Below, in pieces: positions 1 through 8,718 of a stretch of DNA of 64,000 bases. Within the stretch, counting starts at the first letter, position 1. Every line of letters begins with the position of its first letter. Source of the stretch: Micropruina sp. Its GTDB lineage: Bacteria > Actinomycetota > Actinomycetes > Propionibacteriales > Propionibacteriaceae. The notes beneath the pieces were generated by a model. The model was not told the DNA's origin and did no database searches. It saw only the letters and a list, made by a program, of their open reading frames with translations. A program made the translations under genes and the position numbers. The stretch is taken from NCBI GenBank assembly GCA_016711105.1, contig JADJTO010000003.1:248001-312000 (forward strand), written 5' to 3'.

Positions 1-441
1 GCGCACGCGCATGGCCGGGGGGCGGACGGCGCGGCGTGCTTCGCGCTCGGCCGAGGTCAGTCGCAGGCAGGTGCCTGGGTAGGGCCGCAATGCTGCGCCG
101 TGCGGCGCGGAGGCGGCCTCGGCGATCTCCCGACGGGTGCAGAAGCACTCATACGTGCGATCGGCCAGGCTCAGCAGAGCGTGGGCATAGGCGTCCAGCC
201 GGTCCGACTGGCGCAGCAGCGGCGGGTCGAAGTCGAGGCCAAGAGAGTCGAGGTCCGCCTGCTGCCGCAGTGCCATTGGGCCGGCCGCCCGCACTCGCGC
301 CGTGTCCAGATCCTCAATCCGCAGCACGAACCGGCGGCCCGACGACCGAGCCATCAGCCACGCCACGACCGCCGTCCGCAGGTTGCCCAGGTGCAGGTCG
401 CTGGTCGGGCTGGGCGCGTAACGTCCGGCCGGTCCGATCAC
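1..441 (-). CDS. gluQ: Glutamyl-queuosine tRNA(Asp) synthetase, N-terminal part
   Basis: Only the first ~147 codons lie in the window; the 3' end is beyond base 1. The protein starts VIGPAGRYAPSPTSDLHLGN, with the class I HIGH-type signature as HLGN at residues 17-20, and RIEDLD at 41-46 is typical of glutamyl-tRNA synthetase cores. Cys99 and Cys101 sit where GluQ-RS proteins have a zinc-binding Cys cluster. Family knowledge: GluQ-RS is a short GluRS paralogue without an anticodon-binding domain that attaches glutamate to queuosine in tRNA-Asp. A GTG start at 441 places the nucleotide-binding loop at the usual distance from the N-terminus. It is divergent from pafB, 45 bp away. A truncated GluRS cannot be excluded because the C-terminus is missing. 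Confidence 0.85.
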   Translation of the reverse strand, partial: MIGPAGRYAPSPTSDLHLGNLRTAVVAWLMARSSGRRFVLRIEDLDTARVRAAGPMALRQQADLDSLGLDFDPPLLRQSDRLDAYAHALLSLADRTYECFCTRREIAEAASAPHGAALRPYPGTCLRLTSAEREARRAVRPPAMRVR

Positions 442-486
442 CCCCGATAGCCTAGGGGCCTGTTCTCCCCGGGTTGGAAGGTTCCC

Positions 487-1455
487 ATGTCGCCACGCAA
501 GTCTGAGCGGATCATGAACCTGACGATCTGCCTGCTGATGGCACGGCGCTTCCTCGACAAGGCCCACATCCGGGAGAACGTCGAGGGCTACGCGGGCATG
601 ACCGATGGCAACTTCGAGCGGACCTTCGAGCGGGACAAGGACGAGCTCCGCGCCCTGGGCGTGCCGGTCGAGACCGGAAGCAACAGTCCGCTCTTTCCCG
701 ACGATGTCGGCTACCGGATCCGCCGGCAGAACTTCGAACTGCCGCCCGTGCAGTTCACCGCCGCAGAGACCACCGTCCTCGGTTTGGCCGGGCGCGTCTG
801 GGAACAGGCCACCCTGGCCGATCACACGGTGAGCGCGCTGGCCAAGTTGCGAGCCGCCGGGATCGAGGTCGACTCCTCCCGGATGGCCGGCATCGCACCG
901 ACCATGGGCGCACGAGAGCCGTCTTTCGATCTCTTCTGGCAGGCCACCACGTCATCGCGCAGGATCGGCTTCGACTATCGCGGGCAACCACGCACGCTGG
1001 AGCCGTGGATCATGACCTATCGGCATGGTGCCTGGTACGTCCTCGGGCTCGACGTCGAGCGCAACTCTCAACGCATGTTCAAGATCTCCCGGGTCGAGGG
1101 GACGCCGAGCCTGATCGGTAAGCGGGGCGCGTTCGTCGTTCCCACTGACCTGGATCTGGCCGCCTTGGTCCGCTCGCTCGAACCGGCCGCCCCCGATCGG
1201 GAAGCGGTGCTGGCGATCAGGGGCGAGCGAGCACCCGAGCTGCGTCGTCGCGGGAGCGCGGGGGAGTCCCCGGACGGGCTGCCGCTCGGGTTCGCCGCGT
1301 ATCGCGTCCCCTACACGCCGCACAGCGACTTCGTCGGCGAGGTCGCCGCCCAGGGGCCGGACGTGCTGGTGCTCAGCCCGCCCGAACTCCGCCACCAGGT
1401 GATCCGTCGATTGCAGGCCTGGGTAGCCGGGAATGAGTCAGGGGTGCTGGGATGA
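487..1455 (+). CDS. pafB: WYL-domain transcriptional regulator PafB
   Basis: 322 aa. The N-terminal ~70 residues form a winged-helix DNA-binding region (MSPRKSERIMNLTICLLMA), followed by a WYL domain whose WYV triad lies near residue 181 (GAWYVLGLD). Family knowledge: PafB works with PafC as a DNA-damage-responsive activator in actinobacteria; WYL domains are thought to bind single-stranded nucleic acid. The stop overlaps the pafC start (ATGA at 1452-1455), so the two are translationally coupled. In mycobacteria pafA, the Pup ligase, lies directly upstream; here that place is taken by the divergent gluQ. Confidence 0.93.
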   Translation: MSPRKSERIMNLTICLLMARRFLDKAHIRENVEGYAGMTDGNFERTFERDKDELRALGVPVETGSNSPLFPDDVGYRIRRQNFELPPVQFTAAETTVLGLAGRVWEQATLADHTVSALAKLRAAGIEVDSSRMAGIAPTMGAREPSFDLFWQATTSSRRIGFDYRGQPRTLEPWIMTYRHGAWYVLGLDVERNSQRMFKISRVEGTPSLIGKRGAFVVPTDLDLAALVRSLEPAAPDREAVLAIRGERAPELRRRGSAGESPDGLPLGFAAYRVPYTPHSDFVGEVAAQGPDVLVLSPPELRHQVIRRLQAWVAGNESGVLG

Positions 1456-2411
1456 CCTCCACCGAGCAGGTTGGGCGACTCCTGGCCCTCGTGCCGTACC
1501 TGCAGGCGCACCCGGACGCCGACGTCGTCCGCACCGCCGACACCTTCGGGGTCACCCCGCGCCAGTTGCTGGCCGACCTGAACGTGCTCTGGTATTGCGG
1601 TCAGGGCTCCCTGCCCGGAGATCTGATCGAGATCGACATGGACGCGGCCACCAGCGACGGCCGGATCCGGTTGACCAACGCCGATTACCTGTCTCGTCCG
1701 CTGCGCTTCACCGCCGATGAGGTGCTGAGCCTGGTGATCGCCCTGCGCGCGATCCGCGAGTTGGCCCCGATCGAGGTCTCCACCGCCGTCGACTCCGCTC
1801 TGCACAAACTCACCGGTGCCGCCGGGGTGGCCGCCAGTGAGCGGGTGTCCTTGGCGGTGAGTGCCGGCCAAGAAGGTGTCCGCGACCTGTTGGCGCGGGC
1901 GATCGAGATCGGCGTTGCGGTCAGGCTCACCTACGACGGCCCGACCCGAGCCGAGACCTCGACCCCGCTGGTCGATCCGATCCGACTCAGCACCCGCGAC
2001 GGCTACGCCTACCTGGACGCGTGGAGCCACGAGCGCAACGCCTGGCGGACCTATCGGCTCGACCGGATCGCCCGGGTCGCGCTGACCCAGGACGCGGCGA
2101 CCGAGCACGGTGAGCTGCCCGAGTTCGGAAGCGGCTGGCTGGATCGGCGCAGCGATGCGGCCGTGATCGCGCTCGATCTGGACGACACGGCCCGCTGGAT
2201 CACCGAGTACTACCCGGTCCGCTCTGTTTCAGAGCTGCCCGACGGGCTCCGGGTCGAACTGCTGGTGGCCGATCCGGCCTGGCTGCGGGGCTTATTGCTC
2301 CGCCTGGGGAGCCGCGTCCACTCCGTTTCCCCACCGGGGGCCGCGGACGGGGCGGCTGCAGCCGCGGCGGAGGCGCTCGCCCTCTACGCCCACCTTTCGC
2401 TGGTGCAGTAG
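1452..2411 (+). CDS. pafC: WYL-domain transcriptional regulator PafC
   Basis: 319 aa, the second half of the PafBC heterodimer. The N-terminus is an HTH-like segment (LLALVPYLQAHPDADVVRTA), and a WYL domain with GYAYLDAWSHERNAWRTYRL lies near residues 180-200. The start overlaps the pafB stop by 4 bases. Known role: with PafB it activates RecA-independent DNA-damage genes in mycobacteria. The length matches the family. The C-terminal tail is alanine-rich (GAADGAAAAAAEALALYAHL) and ends normally, 10 bp before a small membrane-protein gene. Confidence 0.93.
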   Translation: MTSTEQVGRLLALVPYLQAHPDADVVRTADTFGVTPRQLLADLNVLWYCGQGSLPGDLIEIDMDAATSDGRIRLTNADYLSRPLRFTADEVLSLVIALRAIRELAPIEVSTAVDSALHKLTGAAGVAASERVSLAVSAGQEGVRDLLARAIEIGVAVRLTYDGPTRAETSTPLVDPIRLSTRDGYAYLDAWSHERNAWRTYRLDRIARVALTQDAATEHGELPEFGSGWLDRRSDAAVIALDLDDTARWITEYYPVRSVSELPDGLRVELLVADPAWLRGLLLRLGSRVHSVSPPGAADGAAAAAAEALALYAHLSLVQ

Positions 2412-2421
2412 GGTCGCGAGC

Positions 2422-2610
2422 ATGAACTGGGTGCTGATCTTCGGCCTGATCGCCCTTGGGGGGTTGATCACGACGGTCAGCTTTGCCGTATGGCTGTGGC
2501 ACAAGGCCTCCGATGTGTTCAGCGAGGTGAAGATGCTCGGCACGCGCGCTGGGGAACTGTCAGCCCTGCTGGCCCAGATCGAGCCTGGCCCCGGTGTGCG
2601 TCGGCCCTGA
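2422..2610 (+). CDS. Small single-pass membrane protein
   Basis: 62 aa. One hydrophobic segment covers residues ~3-26 (WVLIFGLIALGGLITTVSFA), followed by a charged amphipathic stretch. It resembles the short DUF948-like proteins often seen next to tat genes, but I cannot name it firmly. It lies 10 bp after pafC and 50 bp before tatA on the same strand, which suggests the same transcription unit. The function is unknown. GC content and codon use match its neighbours, so I consider it real. Confidence 0.6.
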   Translation: MNWVLIFGLIALGGLITTVSFAVWLWHKASDVFSEVKMLGTRAGELSALLAQIEPGPGVRRP

Positions 2611-2660
2611 GGGCGAACAGATACACTGAACCTTGCACTGTAAACAGAACGGAGATCGCG

Positions 2661-2903
2661 ATGCCCTGGAACCTTGGCGGCATGGAATGGGTCATCCTCG
2701 CCATCGTGGCCCTCTTGGTATTCGGCGGAAGCCGCCTCGCCAGCGCGGGCAAGAACGCTGGCAAGGCGATCCGCGAGTTCAAGGAAGAGACGGCCGCCAT
2801 CAAGGCCGGCGTCAACCCTGCGGAGACCACACCCGAGCCCGATGGCCTCGTTCACGACGCTGAGATCGTGGAGCCGGACAAGAAGCCGGGCCAGCAGGCC
2901 TGA
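2661..2903 (+). CDS. tatA: Sec-independent protein translocase subunit TatA
   Basis: 80 aa. A short N-terminal transmembrane helix (WVILAIVALLVFGGSRLA) with the FGGSRL hinge typical of TatA is followed by the amphipathic helix GKNAGKAIREFKEE and a polar acidic tail. Known role: TatA oligomerises to form the path through which folded twin-arginine substrates cross the membrane. The ATG at 2661 follows a GGAG ribosome-binding site at 2650-2653. tatC follows after 3 bp, as in mycobacteria. Confidence 0.93.
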   Translation: MPWNLGGMEWVILAIVALLVFGGSRLASAGKNAGKAIREFKEETAAIKAGVNPAETTPEPDGLVHDAEIVEPDKKPGQQA

Positions 2904-2906
2904 CTC

Positions 2907-3740
2907 GTGGCCCGCTTTCGTCTCGGCCTTGGGTGGCTGAAGCCGCCGCCCAGCACGCCCGGCGGGGTGATGTCGCTGGGCGATCACCTGCGCGAGCTGC
3001 GCTACCGGGTGATCGTGTCGTCACTGGCCATCGTGGCCATGACGATCGTTGTCGCCTTCTTCTACAACCCCGTTTACACCTTCATGCTCAGCCCCTGGGT
3101 GCAGGCGGTCGAGGTGCTCAAGGTGACCAATCCCAACATTGACACCCAAGCGGTGATCACCGGGGTGGCTACTCCGCTGATGTTGGCGATCAAGATCTGC
3201 GCCATGGGAGGCCTGGTGCTCTCCTCACCTTTCTGGCTCTACCAGTTCTGGGCCTACATCGTGCCGGCACTGCTGGCGCGGGAGAAGAAGTGGGCGCTGC
3301 TCTTCCTGGCCGCCGCCGTGCCACTGTTCGGCAGCGGCGTCGCGGTCGGCTACGTCATCCTTCCGCAGGCCATTTCGGTGATGATGGCCTTCACCCCGCA
3401 GTCGGTGCCGGTGCTCAACCTGCTGGAGATCAACCAGTTCCTGGAGCTGATGCTGCAACTGATGGTGATCTTCGGCTTGGGCTTCCTGATGCCGGTCGTC
3501 GTGGTCGGGTTGAACCTGGCCGGGGTGGTGAAGGCGACGCAGCTGGCCAAGGCGCGGATCTATGTGATCTTCGGCACGTTCGTCTTCGGGGCGGCAGCGA
3601 CCCCGTCCACCGACCCGTTCTCGATGCTGGCGCTGGCCATTCCGATGACGATTCTCTTCCTGCTCGCTGAGGTCATCTGCCGTTTCAATGACCGGCGCAA
3701 GCTGCGCAAGCAACGGATGGAGCTGGCGGTCCTTCCGTGA
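2907..3740 (+). CDS. tatC: Sec-independent protein translocase subunit TatC
   Basis: 277 aa polytopic protein with about six predicted membrane spans. SLGDHLRELRYRVIVSS near the N-terminus is the TatC signature (the family motif is HLxELRxR), and the conserved glutamate in the first periplasmic/cytoplasmic loop region is retained. TatC recognises the RR signal peptide and recruits TatA. GTG start 3 bp after the tatA stop; the end overlaps the downstream lipid kinase gene by 4 bases (GTGA). The C-terminus ends in a basic tail (RRKLRKQRMEL). Confidence 0.94.
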   Translation: MARFRLGLGWLKPPPSTPGGVMSLGDHLRELRYRVIVSSLAIVAMTIVVAFFYNPVYTFMLSPWVQAVEVLKVTNPNIDTQAVITGVATPLMLAIKICAMGGLVLSSPFWLYQFWAYIVPALLAREKKWALLFLAAAVPLFGSGVAVGYVILPQAISVMMAFTPQSVPVLNLLEINQFLELMLQLMVIFGLGFLMPVVVVGLNLAGVVKATQLAKARIYVIFGTFVFGAAATPSTDPFSMLALAIPMTILFLLAEVICRFNDRRKLRKQRMELAVLP

Positions 3741-4654
3741 CCAGGCCAGCGTCGGTGACGCTGGTGGTCAACCCGAGTGCCGGACGGGGCCGCGCGCGCC
3801 GCCTGCTGCAGAGAGTCTGCCGCGAACTGGTCGCATCCCTTCCCGGGGTCACTCTGCGCCTGCATCAGAGCCGCGACTACGCCGATGCGCGGCTGCGCTG
3901 TGAGCAGGCGGTCAGCAACGCTCGTGATCACCGCGACGCCCTGGTGGTGATGGGCGGCGACGGGATGATGCACCTCGGACTGAACGCCTGTGCCACCACC
4001 CAGGTTCCGCTCGGCCTGATTCCGGCCGGCAGCGGCAACGACTTCGCCGGCGGACTGGGCGTCCCCACTGATGTGGCAGGGGCCGTCCGCACCATCTCTC
4101 GAGGCGTCACCCGGCGGATCGACCTGCTCCAGGTCAGCGGAGCCCTTCTCGATGGGGCCGAGCATCGCTTCGTCGGCTGCATCCTCTCCACCGGGTTCGA
4201 CTCCTTGGTCGGACGGCGCGCGAATCGGGTCACTCTGCCTTTGGGTCCCCTGGTCTATGCCTGGGCGACCCTGGCCGAGTTGTCGGTCTTCGAGCCGCTG
4301 AGCTACCGCCTGGTGATCGACGGGCAGGCCCGGGAGGTGCCCGCGATGATGGTGTGCGTGGGGAACACGCCACTGTTCGGCGGCGGAATGCAGGGCTGTC
4401 CCCAGGCTGACCCGACGGACGGGCTGCTTGACCTGACCATCATTCATCCGGTCTCCCGAACCACCCTGCTCCGGCTGCTGCCGAGCATGTACACCGGCGG
4501 CTTCATCGCCGACCCGGCCGTGGAGTTGTTGCGGGCCAAACAGGTGCGCCTGGACGGCGTCGGCCTGTTCGGTGCCGCCGACGGGGAGGAACTGGGTCCG
4601 GTGCCGCTCGGCGTGCAGGTCGCGCCCGGCGTGCTCAGCGTGTTCGTCCCCTGA
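3737..4654 (+). CDS. Diacylglycerol kinase-like lipid kinase
   Basis: 305 aa DAGK/LCB5-family protein. The nucleotide-binding signature GGDGMMH lies near residue 72 and is followed by PAGSGNDFA near residue 96, both diagnostic of the catalytic domain. The C-terminal half is the usual beta-sandwich, with GCPQADPTDGLLDLTII. Family members phosphorylate diacylglycerol or related lipids, recycling them into phospholipid synthesis; the exact substrate cannot be read from sequence. The GTG start overlaps the tatC stop by 4 bases, so it belongs to the tat operon. Its place between tatC and helY is an insertion relative to the mycobacterial gene order. Confidence 0.88.
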   Translation: MTRPASVTLVVNPSAGRGRARRLLQRVCRELVASLPGVTLRLHQSRDYADARLRCEQAVSNARDHRDALVVMGGDGMMHLGLNACATTQVPLGLIPAGSGNDFAGGLGVPTDVAGAVRTISRGVTRRIDLLQVSGALLDGAEHRFVGCILSTGFDSLVGRRANRVTLPLGPLVYAWATLAELSVFEPLSYRLVIDGQAREVPAMMVCVGNTPLFGGGMQGCPQADPTDGLLDLTIIHPVSRTTLLRLLPSMYTGGFIADPAVELLRAKQVRLDGVGLFGAADGEELGPVPLGVQVAPGVLSVFVP

Positions 4655-4718
4655 GCCGCACAGTGGTTCGCTCCACTAGATCGTGGCGCCGCGGGTGGCA
4701 CCCGGTAGGTTGTCGGCG

Positions 4719-7463
4719 ATGACTGACGTCGAGACTCCTGCCCTGAACGCCTTCGCGGCCGGGTACGACTTCGCGCTGGACGATTACCAGCGCCAAGCCT
4801 GTGCCATCGTCGAGGCCGGTTCCGGGGTGTTGGTGGCCGCCCCGACCGGTGCGGGGAAGACCGTGGTCGGCGAGTTCGCGGTCTTCCTGGCCTTGGCCCA
4901 GGGTCGCAAGTGCTTCTACACCACGCCGATCAAGGCGCTCAGCAACCAGAAGTTCAACGACCTGGTTGCCCGGCATGGGGCTGATCGGGTCGGTCTGCTC
5001 ACTGGCGACAGTTCGATCAACTCCGAGGCGCCGGTGGTGGTGATGACCACCGAGGTGCTGCGGAACATGATCTACGCGCATTCGCCCACCCTGCGCTCCC
5101 TCGGGTTCGTGGTCATGGACGAGGTGCACTACCTGGCCGACCGGTTCCGCGGCGCGGTCTGGGAAGAGGTGATCATCGGGTTGGCCGACTCGGTCCAGAT
5201 TGTCTCGTTGAGCGCGACAGTGAGCAACGCCGAGGAATTTGGATCCTGGTTGGACGAGGTCCGCGGTGACACCCGGATCGTGGTCAGCGAACGGCGTCCG
5301 GTACCCCTGTTCCAGCACGTGATGGCCGGACGACGGCTGTATGAACTGTTCGGATCCGTTGCCCCCACCGCCGTCACCGACGGGCCGGTGACCGCCCACG
5401 CGAGCGTGAATCCCGAACTGATCAAGATGGCGCGCGAGGAATCCCGGGTCGTCCGCGACGACTCCCGGCGCGTCCGTGGGCGCAACCTGCGGAACAAGAT
5501 CGAGGCCCGGCAGGAGCGCGGTTCCGGACGATCGCTGCTGATTCCGCGCCGGGACGCAGCGGTGGAGCGACTGCACGCCGACGGTCTGTTGCCGGCTATC
5601 TACTTCATCTTCTCCCGTCAAGGCTGCGACACCGCGGTCGAGCAACTGATGCGCTCCGGCGTCCGGCTGACCAGCCCGTCCGAGAGGGTCCGGATCGAGC
5701 ACATCCTCGACCGCTTCGGTGCCGGACTGACCTCGGCCGACCTGGAGGCGCTCGGTTTCAACCAGTTCGCCGAAGCCCTTCGCTGCGGCATCTCGGCGCA
5801 CCACGCGGGGCTGCTGCCGGCCTTCAAGACCTGCGTGGAGGAGGCTTTCGGCCAAGGCCTGGTCAAGGTGGTGTTCGCCACCGAGACGCTGGCGCTCGGG
5901 ATCAACATGCCGGCCCGCAGCGTGGTGCTGGAGAAGTTGGTCAAGTACAACGGTGAGAAGCATGCTGACATCACGCCGGGCGAATACACCCAGCTGACCG
6001 GACGAGCGGGGCGACGCGGCATCGACATCGAGGGTCACGCGGTCGTGCTGTGGCAACCGGGCATGGACCCGCGGGCGGTCGCCGGACTTGCCTCGCGGCG
6101 TACCTACCCGTTGCGCTCGTCCTTCTCCCCGACCTACAACATGGCGGTCAACATGGTCGCCGGCGTCGGACGGGACCGAGCTCGCATTCTGCTGGAGCAG
6201 TCCTTTGCTCAATACCAATCCGACCGCGGCGTGGTCGGCCTGGCTCGGACGGTGGCCCGCAACACCGAGCAGGCCGCCAAGAACTTCGCGGCCGCCGCCT
6301 GCGATCGGGGAGACTTCGGCGAGTACGCGCGGCTTCGGGCCTCCATCTCAGCCCTGGAGGCGGAGTCGGCCCGGCAGCGCCGGCAGGATCGGCGAGCCGA
6401 ATCATTGACCGCGCTGCTCGAACTCCAGCCGGGCGACGTGATCGGCGTCCCGGCCGGACGCCACTCCGGGTGGGCTGTCGTGGTTGATCCCGGCGTCACC
6501 GCGCAGATCGATCCGCACCCGCTGGTGATGACCGAAGATCGGCAACTGAAACGCCTCACCGTGCAGGACTTCCCCGTGCCGCCGCCGGTCATCGGCCGAA
6601 TGCGCGTGCCCAAGCACTTCGACCCGCGCGAACCGGCCTCCCGACGGAACCTGTCTGCTGCCCTGCGTTCCAAAGTGGCTGCGCTGAACCCGGAGAACGT
6701 CCGCGAGTCCGCCGGTCAACTCGACGCCAACCTGGCCGCCCAGGTGGAGGACTTGCGCCGGCAACTGCGGGCGCATCCCTGTCACAGCTGTCCGGAGCGC
6801 GAGGACCACGCCCGTTGGTCGGAGCAGGCGCTCCGACTGGAGCGGGACAACGCCTCACTCCAAGGCCAGATGGAACGCCGGACCAACACCATCGCGGTGA
6901 AGTTCGACCGGATCTGCCGGGTGCTGGAAACCCTGGGCTACCTGACTGAGGGCGGGCAGCAGGTGACCGGGTCCGGCCGCGTCCTGTCCCGGATCTACTC
7001 CGAGCTCGACCTGGTCACTGCCGAGTGCATCGCCGAGGGCATCTTCGAGGAGTTGAGCGCCCCGCAGTTGGCCGCGGTGCTGTCGTCCCTGGTCTACGAA
7101 TCCCGCGGCGGGGATCCGCGCCGCCCGCCGCGGATGCCTGATCGAGCCACCGAGTCGGCTCAGTCGGCGTTGCGGCAGGTGTGGCGCCGGGTGTCCCTGC
7201 TGGAGCGCGACCACCGACTTGAACGGGGTCGTGATCCTGACATCGGTTTCGCTGAAGCGATCTTCGCCTGGGTGGGTGGTGCCGATCTGAGCACGGTCCT
7301 GGATCGGTCAGGAGCGACTGCGGGTGATTTCGTCCGCTGTGCCAGGCAGGTGCTCGACCTGGCCGGCCAACTGGCCGAGGCGGTGGGTCCTGGCGAGGTG
7401 CGTCGCACGTGTCGCGAGTTGATCGATCGTGGCCGACGCGGCGTGGTGGACGCCGGAGACTGA
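4719..7463 (+). CDS. helY: Ski2/Mtr4-like DEVH-box helicase HelY
   Basis: 914 aa from the ATG at 4719; a start at 4683 is possible but adds an unconserved stretch. Walker A APTGAGKT lies at residues 41-48, the Walker B DEVHY box near 134, motif III SLSATV, and helicase C motifs TETLALGINMPAR and QLTGRAGRRG follow. The long C-terminal half (residues ~500-914) includes a DSHCT-type region and a CHSC pair near 695. Family knowledge: mycobacterial HelY is the actinobacterial Ski2-like RNA/DNA helicase, located beside tatC. Here it follows the lipid kinase gene after 64 bp. Confidence 0.92.
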   Translation: MTDVETPALNAFAAGYDFALDDYQRQACAIVEAGSGVLVAAPTGAGKTVVGEFAVFLALAQGRKCFYTTPIKALSNQKFNDLVARHGADRVGLLTGDSSINSEAPVVVMTTEVLRNMIYAHSPTLRSLGFVVMDEVHYLADRFRGAVWEEVIIGLADSVQIVSLSATVSNAEEFGSWLDEVRGDTRIVVSERRPVPLFQHVMAGRRLYELFGSVAPTAVTDGPVTAHASVNPELIKMAREESRVVRDDSRRVRGRNLRNKIEARQERGSGRSLLIPRRDAAVERLHADGLLPAIYFIFSRQGCDTAVEQLMRSGVRLTSPSERVRIEHILDRFGAGLTSADLEALGFNQFAEALRCGISAHHAGLLPAFKTCVEEAFGQGLVKVVFATETLALGINMPARSVVLEKLVKYNGEKHADITPGEYTQLTGRAGRRGIDIEGHAVVLWQPGMDPRAVAGLASRRTYPLRSSFSPTYNMAVNMVAGVGRDRARILLEQSFAQYQSDRGVVGLARTVARNTEQAAKNFAAAACDRGDFGEYARLRASISALEAESARQRRQDRRAESLTALLELQPGDVIGVPAGRHSGWAVVVDPGVTAQIDPHPLVMTEDRQLKRLTVQDFPVPPPVIGRMRVPKHFDPREPASRRNLSAALRSKVAALNPENVRESAGQLDANLAAQVEDLRRQLRAHPCHSCPEREDHARWSEQALRLERDNASLQGQMERRTNTIAVKFDRICRVLETLGYLTEGGQQVTGSGRVLSRIYSELDLVTAECIAEGIFEELSAPQLAAVLSSLVYESRGGDPRRPPRMPDRATESAQSALRQVWRRVSLLERDHRLERGRDPDIGFAEAIFAWVGGADLSTVLDRSGATAGDFVRCARQVLDLAGQLAEAVGPGEVRRTCRELIDRGRRGVVDAGD

Positions 7464-7543
7464 CCCTCCGCTTCGCACTCGAGGTTGCGGGGGAGAGCGC
7501 ATGGCCTGAGCGCGGCCGGGTGCTGCGGCTTATGCTGACCTGC

Positions 7544-8326
7544 ATGAGCGTGGCAATCCGAGTCATCCCCTGTCTTGACGTGCATGACGGCCGGGTGGTC
7601 AAAGGGGTGAACTTCCGGAACCTCCGAGACGCCGGCGATCCCGTGGAACTGGCGGCGTCCTACGGTCGGGAAGGTGCCGACGAACTCACCTTCCTCGACA
7701 TTTCCGCCTCCCATCAGGGCCGCGACACCACCCACGACATGGTCCGACGAACCGCCGAGACGGTCTTCATTCCACTGTGTGTCGGCGGGGGAGTGCGCGG
7801 AGTCGCTGACGTCGACACGCTGCTGCGCTGCGGGGCCGACAAGGTGGGCATCAACACTGGGGCGATCCAGCGACCCGAGGCGATCGACGAGATCAGTCAG
7901 CGTTTCGGCAACCAGGTCCTGGTGCTCTCCCTCGCCGCCCGACGCGAGCCGGGGCAACCGTCCGGTTTCGGGGTGACCACTCACGGCGGACGGAAGTCCG
8001 CCGGGTTGGACGCCATCGCCTGGGTCAGGGAAGCCGTCGATCGGGGGGTCGGGGAGATTCTGCTCAACTCAATGGACGCTGACGGCACTACAGCAGGCTT
8101 CGACCTGGAGATGATTCGCGCCGTGCGGGCCGTGGTCGAGGTGCCGGTGATCGCCTCAGGCGGAGCCGGAAGAGTCGAGGACTTCGTCGAGGCTGCCCGC
8201 GCCGGCGCGGACGCGGTGCTCGCCGCGTCCGTCTTTCATTACGGCACCCTTACCATCGATCAGGTCAAGAGCGGCTTGGCGGCCGCCGGATTCCCCGTCC
8301 GTCTGACCCAAGGGGCATCGGCATGA
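7544..8326 (+). CDS. hisF: Imidazole glycerol phosphate synthase cyclase subunit HisF
   Basis: 260 aa TIM barrel, the normal length. With HisH it converts PRFAR and ammonia to imidazole glycerol phosphate and AICAR in histidine synthesis. The first catalytic aspartate is present (PCLDV, Asp12), as are GRVVKG, FLDISAS, the phosphate loops GGGV and SGGAG, and SMDADGT. The second catalytic aspartate, Asp130 of the Thermotoga enzyme (normally in a V-D-A-R/K-R context), is alanine at residue 131: the sequence reads LVLSLAARR, codon GCC where GAC is expected. The ATG at 7544 is preferred over 7532. It overlaps the HIT gene by 4 bases. No hisH or hisA is nearby in the window. Confidence 0.9.
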   Translation: MSVAIRVIPCLDVHDGRVVKGVNFRNLRDAGDPVELAASYGREGADELTFLDISASHQGRDTTHDMVRRTAETVFIPLCVGGGVRGVADVDTLLRCGADKVGINTGAIQRPEAIDEISQRFGNQVLVLSLAARREPGQPSGFGVTTHGGRKSAGLDAIAWVREAVDRGVGEILLNSMDADGTTAGFDLEMIRAVRAVVEVPVIASGGAGRVEDFVEAARAGADAVLAASVFHYGTLTIDQVKSGLAAAGFPVRLTQGASA

Positions 8327-8718
8327 GTTGCGTGTTCTGCGCCATCGTCGCCGGGGACGTGCCCTCCCGCCAGGTCTACGCAGATGCGCATGCGATCGCG
8401 TTCCTGGATCTGAGTCCGTGGCAGACCGGCCACACCCTGGTGGTGCCTCGTCGTCACGTCGACGACCTGCTCGACGTGGACGAGGCGTTGACCGAGATCG
8501 CGCCGGCTGTGTCGGCCACCGCTCGGTTGCTGGTGGACAAGCTACCTGCTGACGGGCTGAACCTACTCTCCAGCGCCCGCCCGTCCGCTGGTCAAGAGGT
8601 TTTCCACCTGCATGTGCACCTCATCCCGCGCTACGCCGGAAGCAGCGGTTTGCGCGCGATGATGGGACGGTCCACAGCCGACCTGGACGAGGTGCACGCC
8701 CGGCTCAGCCGTAGCTGA
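8323..8718 (+). CDS. HIT-family nucleotide-binding protein
   Basis: 131 aa. The histidine triad HLHVHLIPR lies near residues 89-97, and the N-terminal CVFCAIVAGDVP resembles the zinc-binding C-x-x-C start of the Hint/HIT branch. Family members hydrolyse nucleoside phosphoramidates or AMP-linked dinucleotides; the substrate here is unknown. The start overlaps the hisF stop (ATGA). Its 3' end converges on the SpoIID-domain gene with 14 bp overlap. The length and the triad are normal. Confidence 0.9.
   Translation: MSCVFCAIVAGDVPSRQVYADAHAIAFLDLSPWQTGHTLVVPRRHVDDLLDVDEALTEIAPAVSATARLLVDKLPADGLNLLSSARPSAGQEVFHLHVHLIPRYAGSSGLRAMMGRSTADLDEVHARLSRS

Noticed and set aside
4635..6218. 527-codon minus-strand frame over helY
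   Set aside because: Shadow frame typical of high-GC DNA; the sense strand encodes all helicase motifs.
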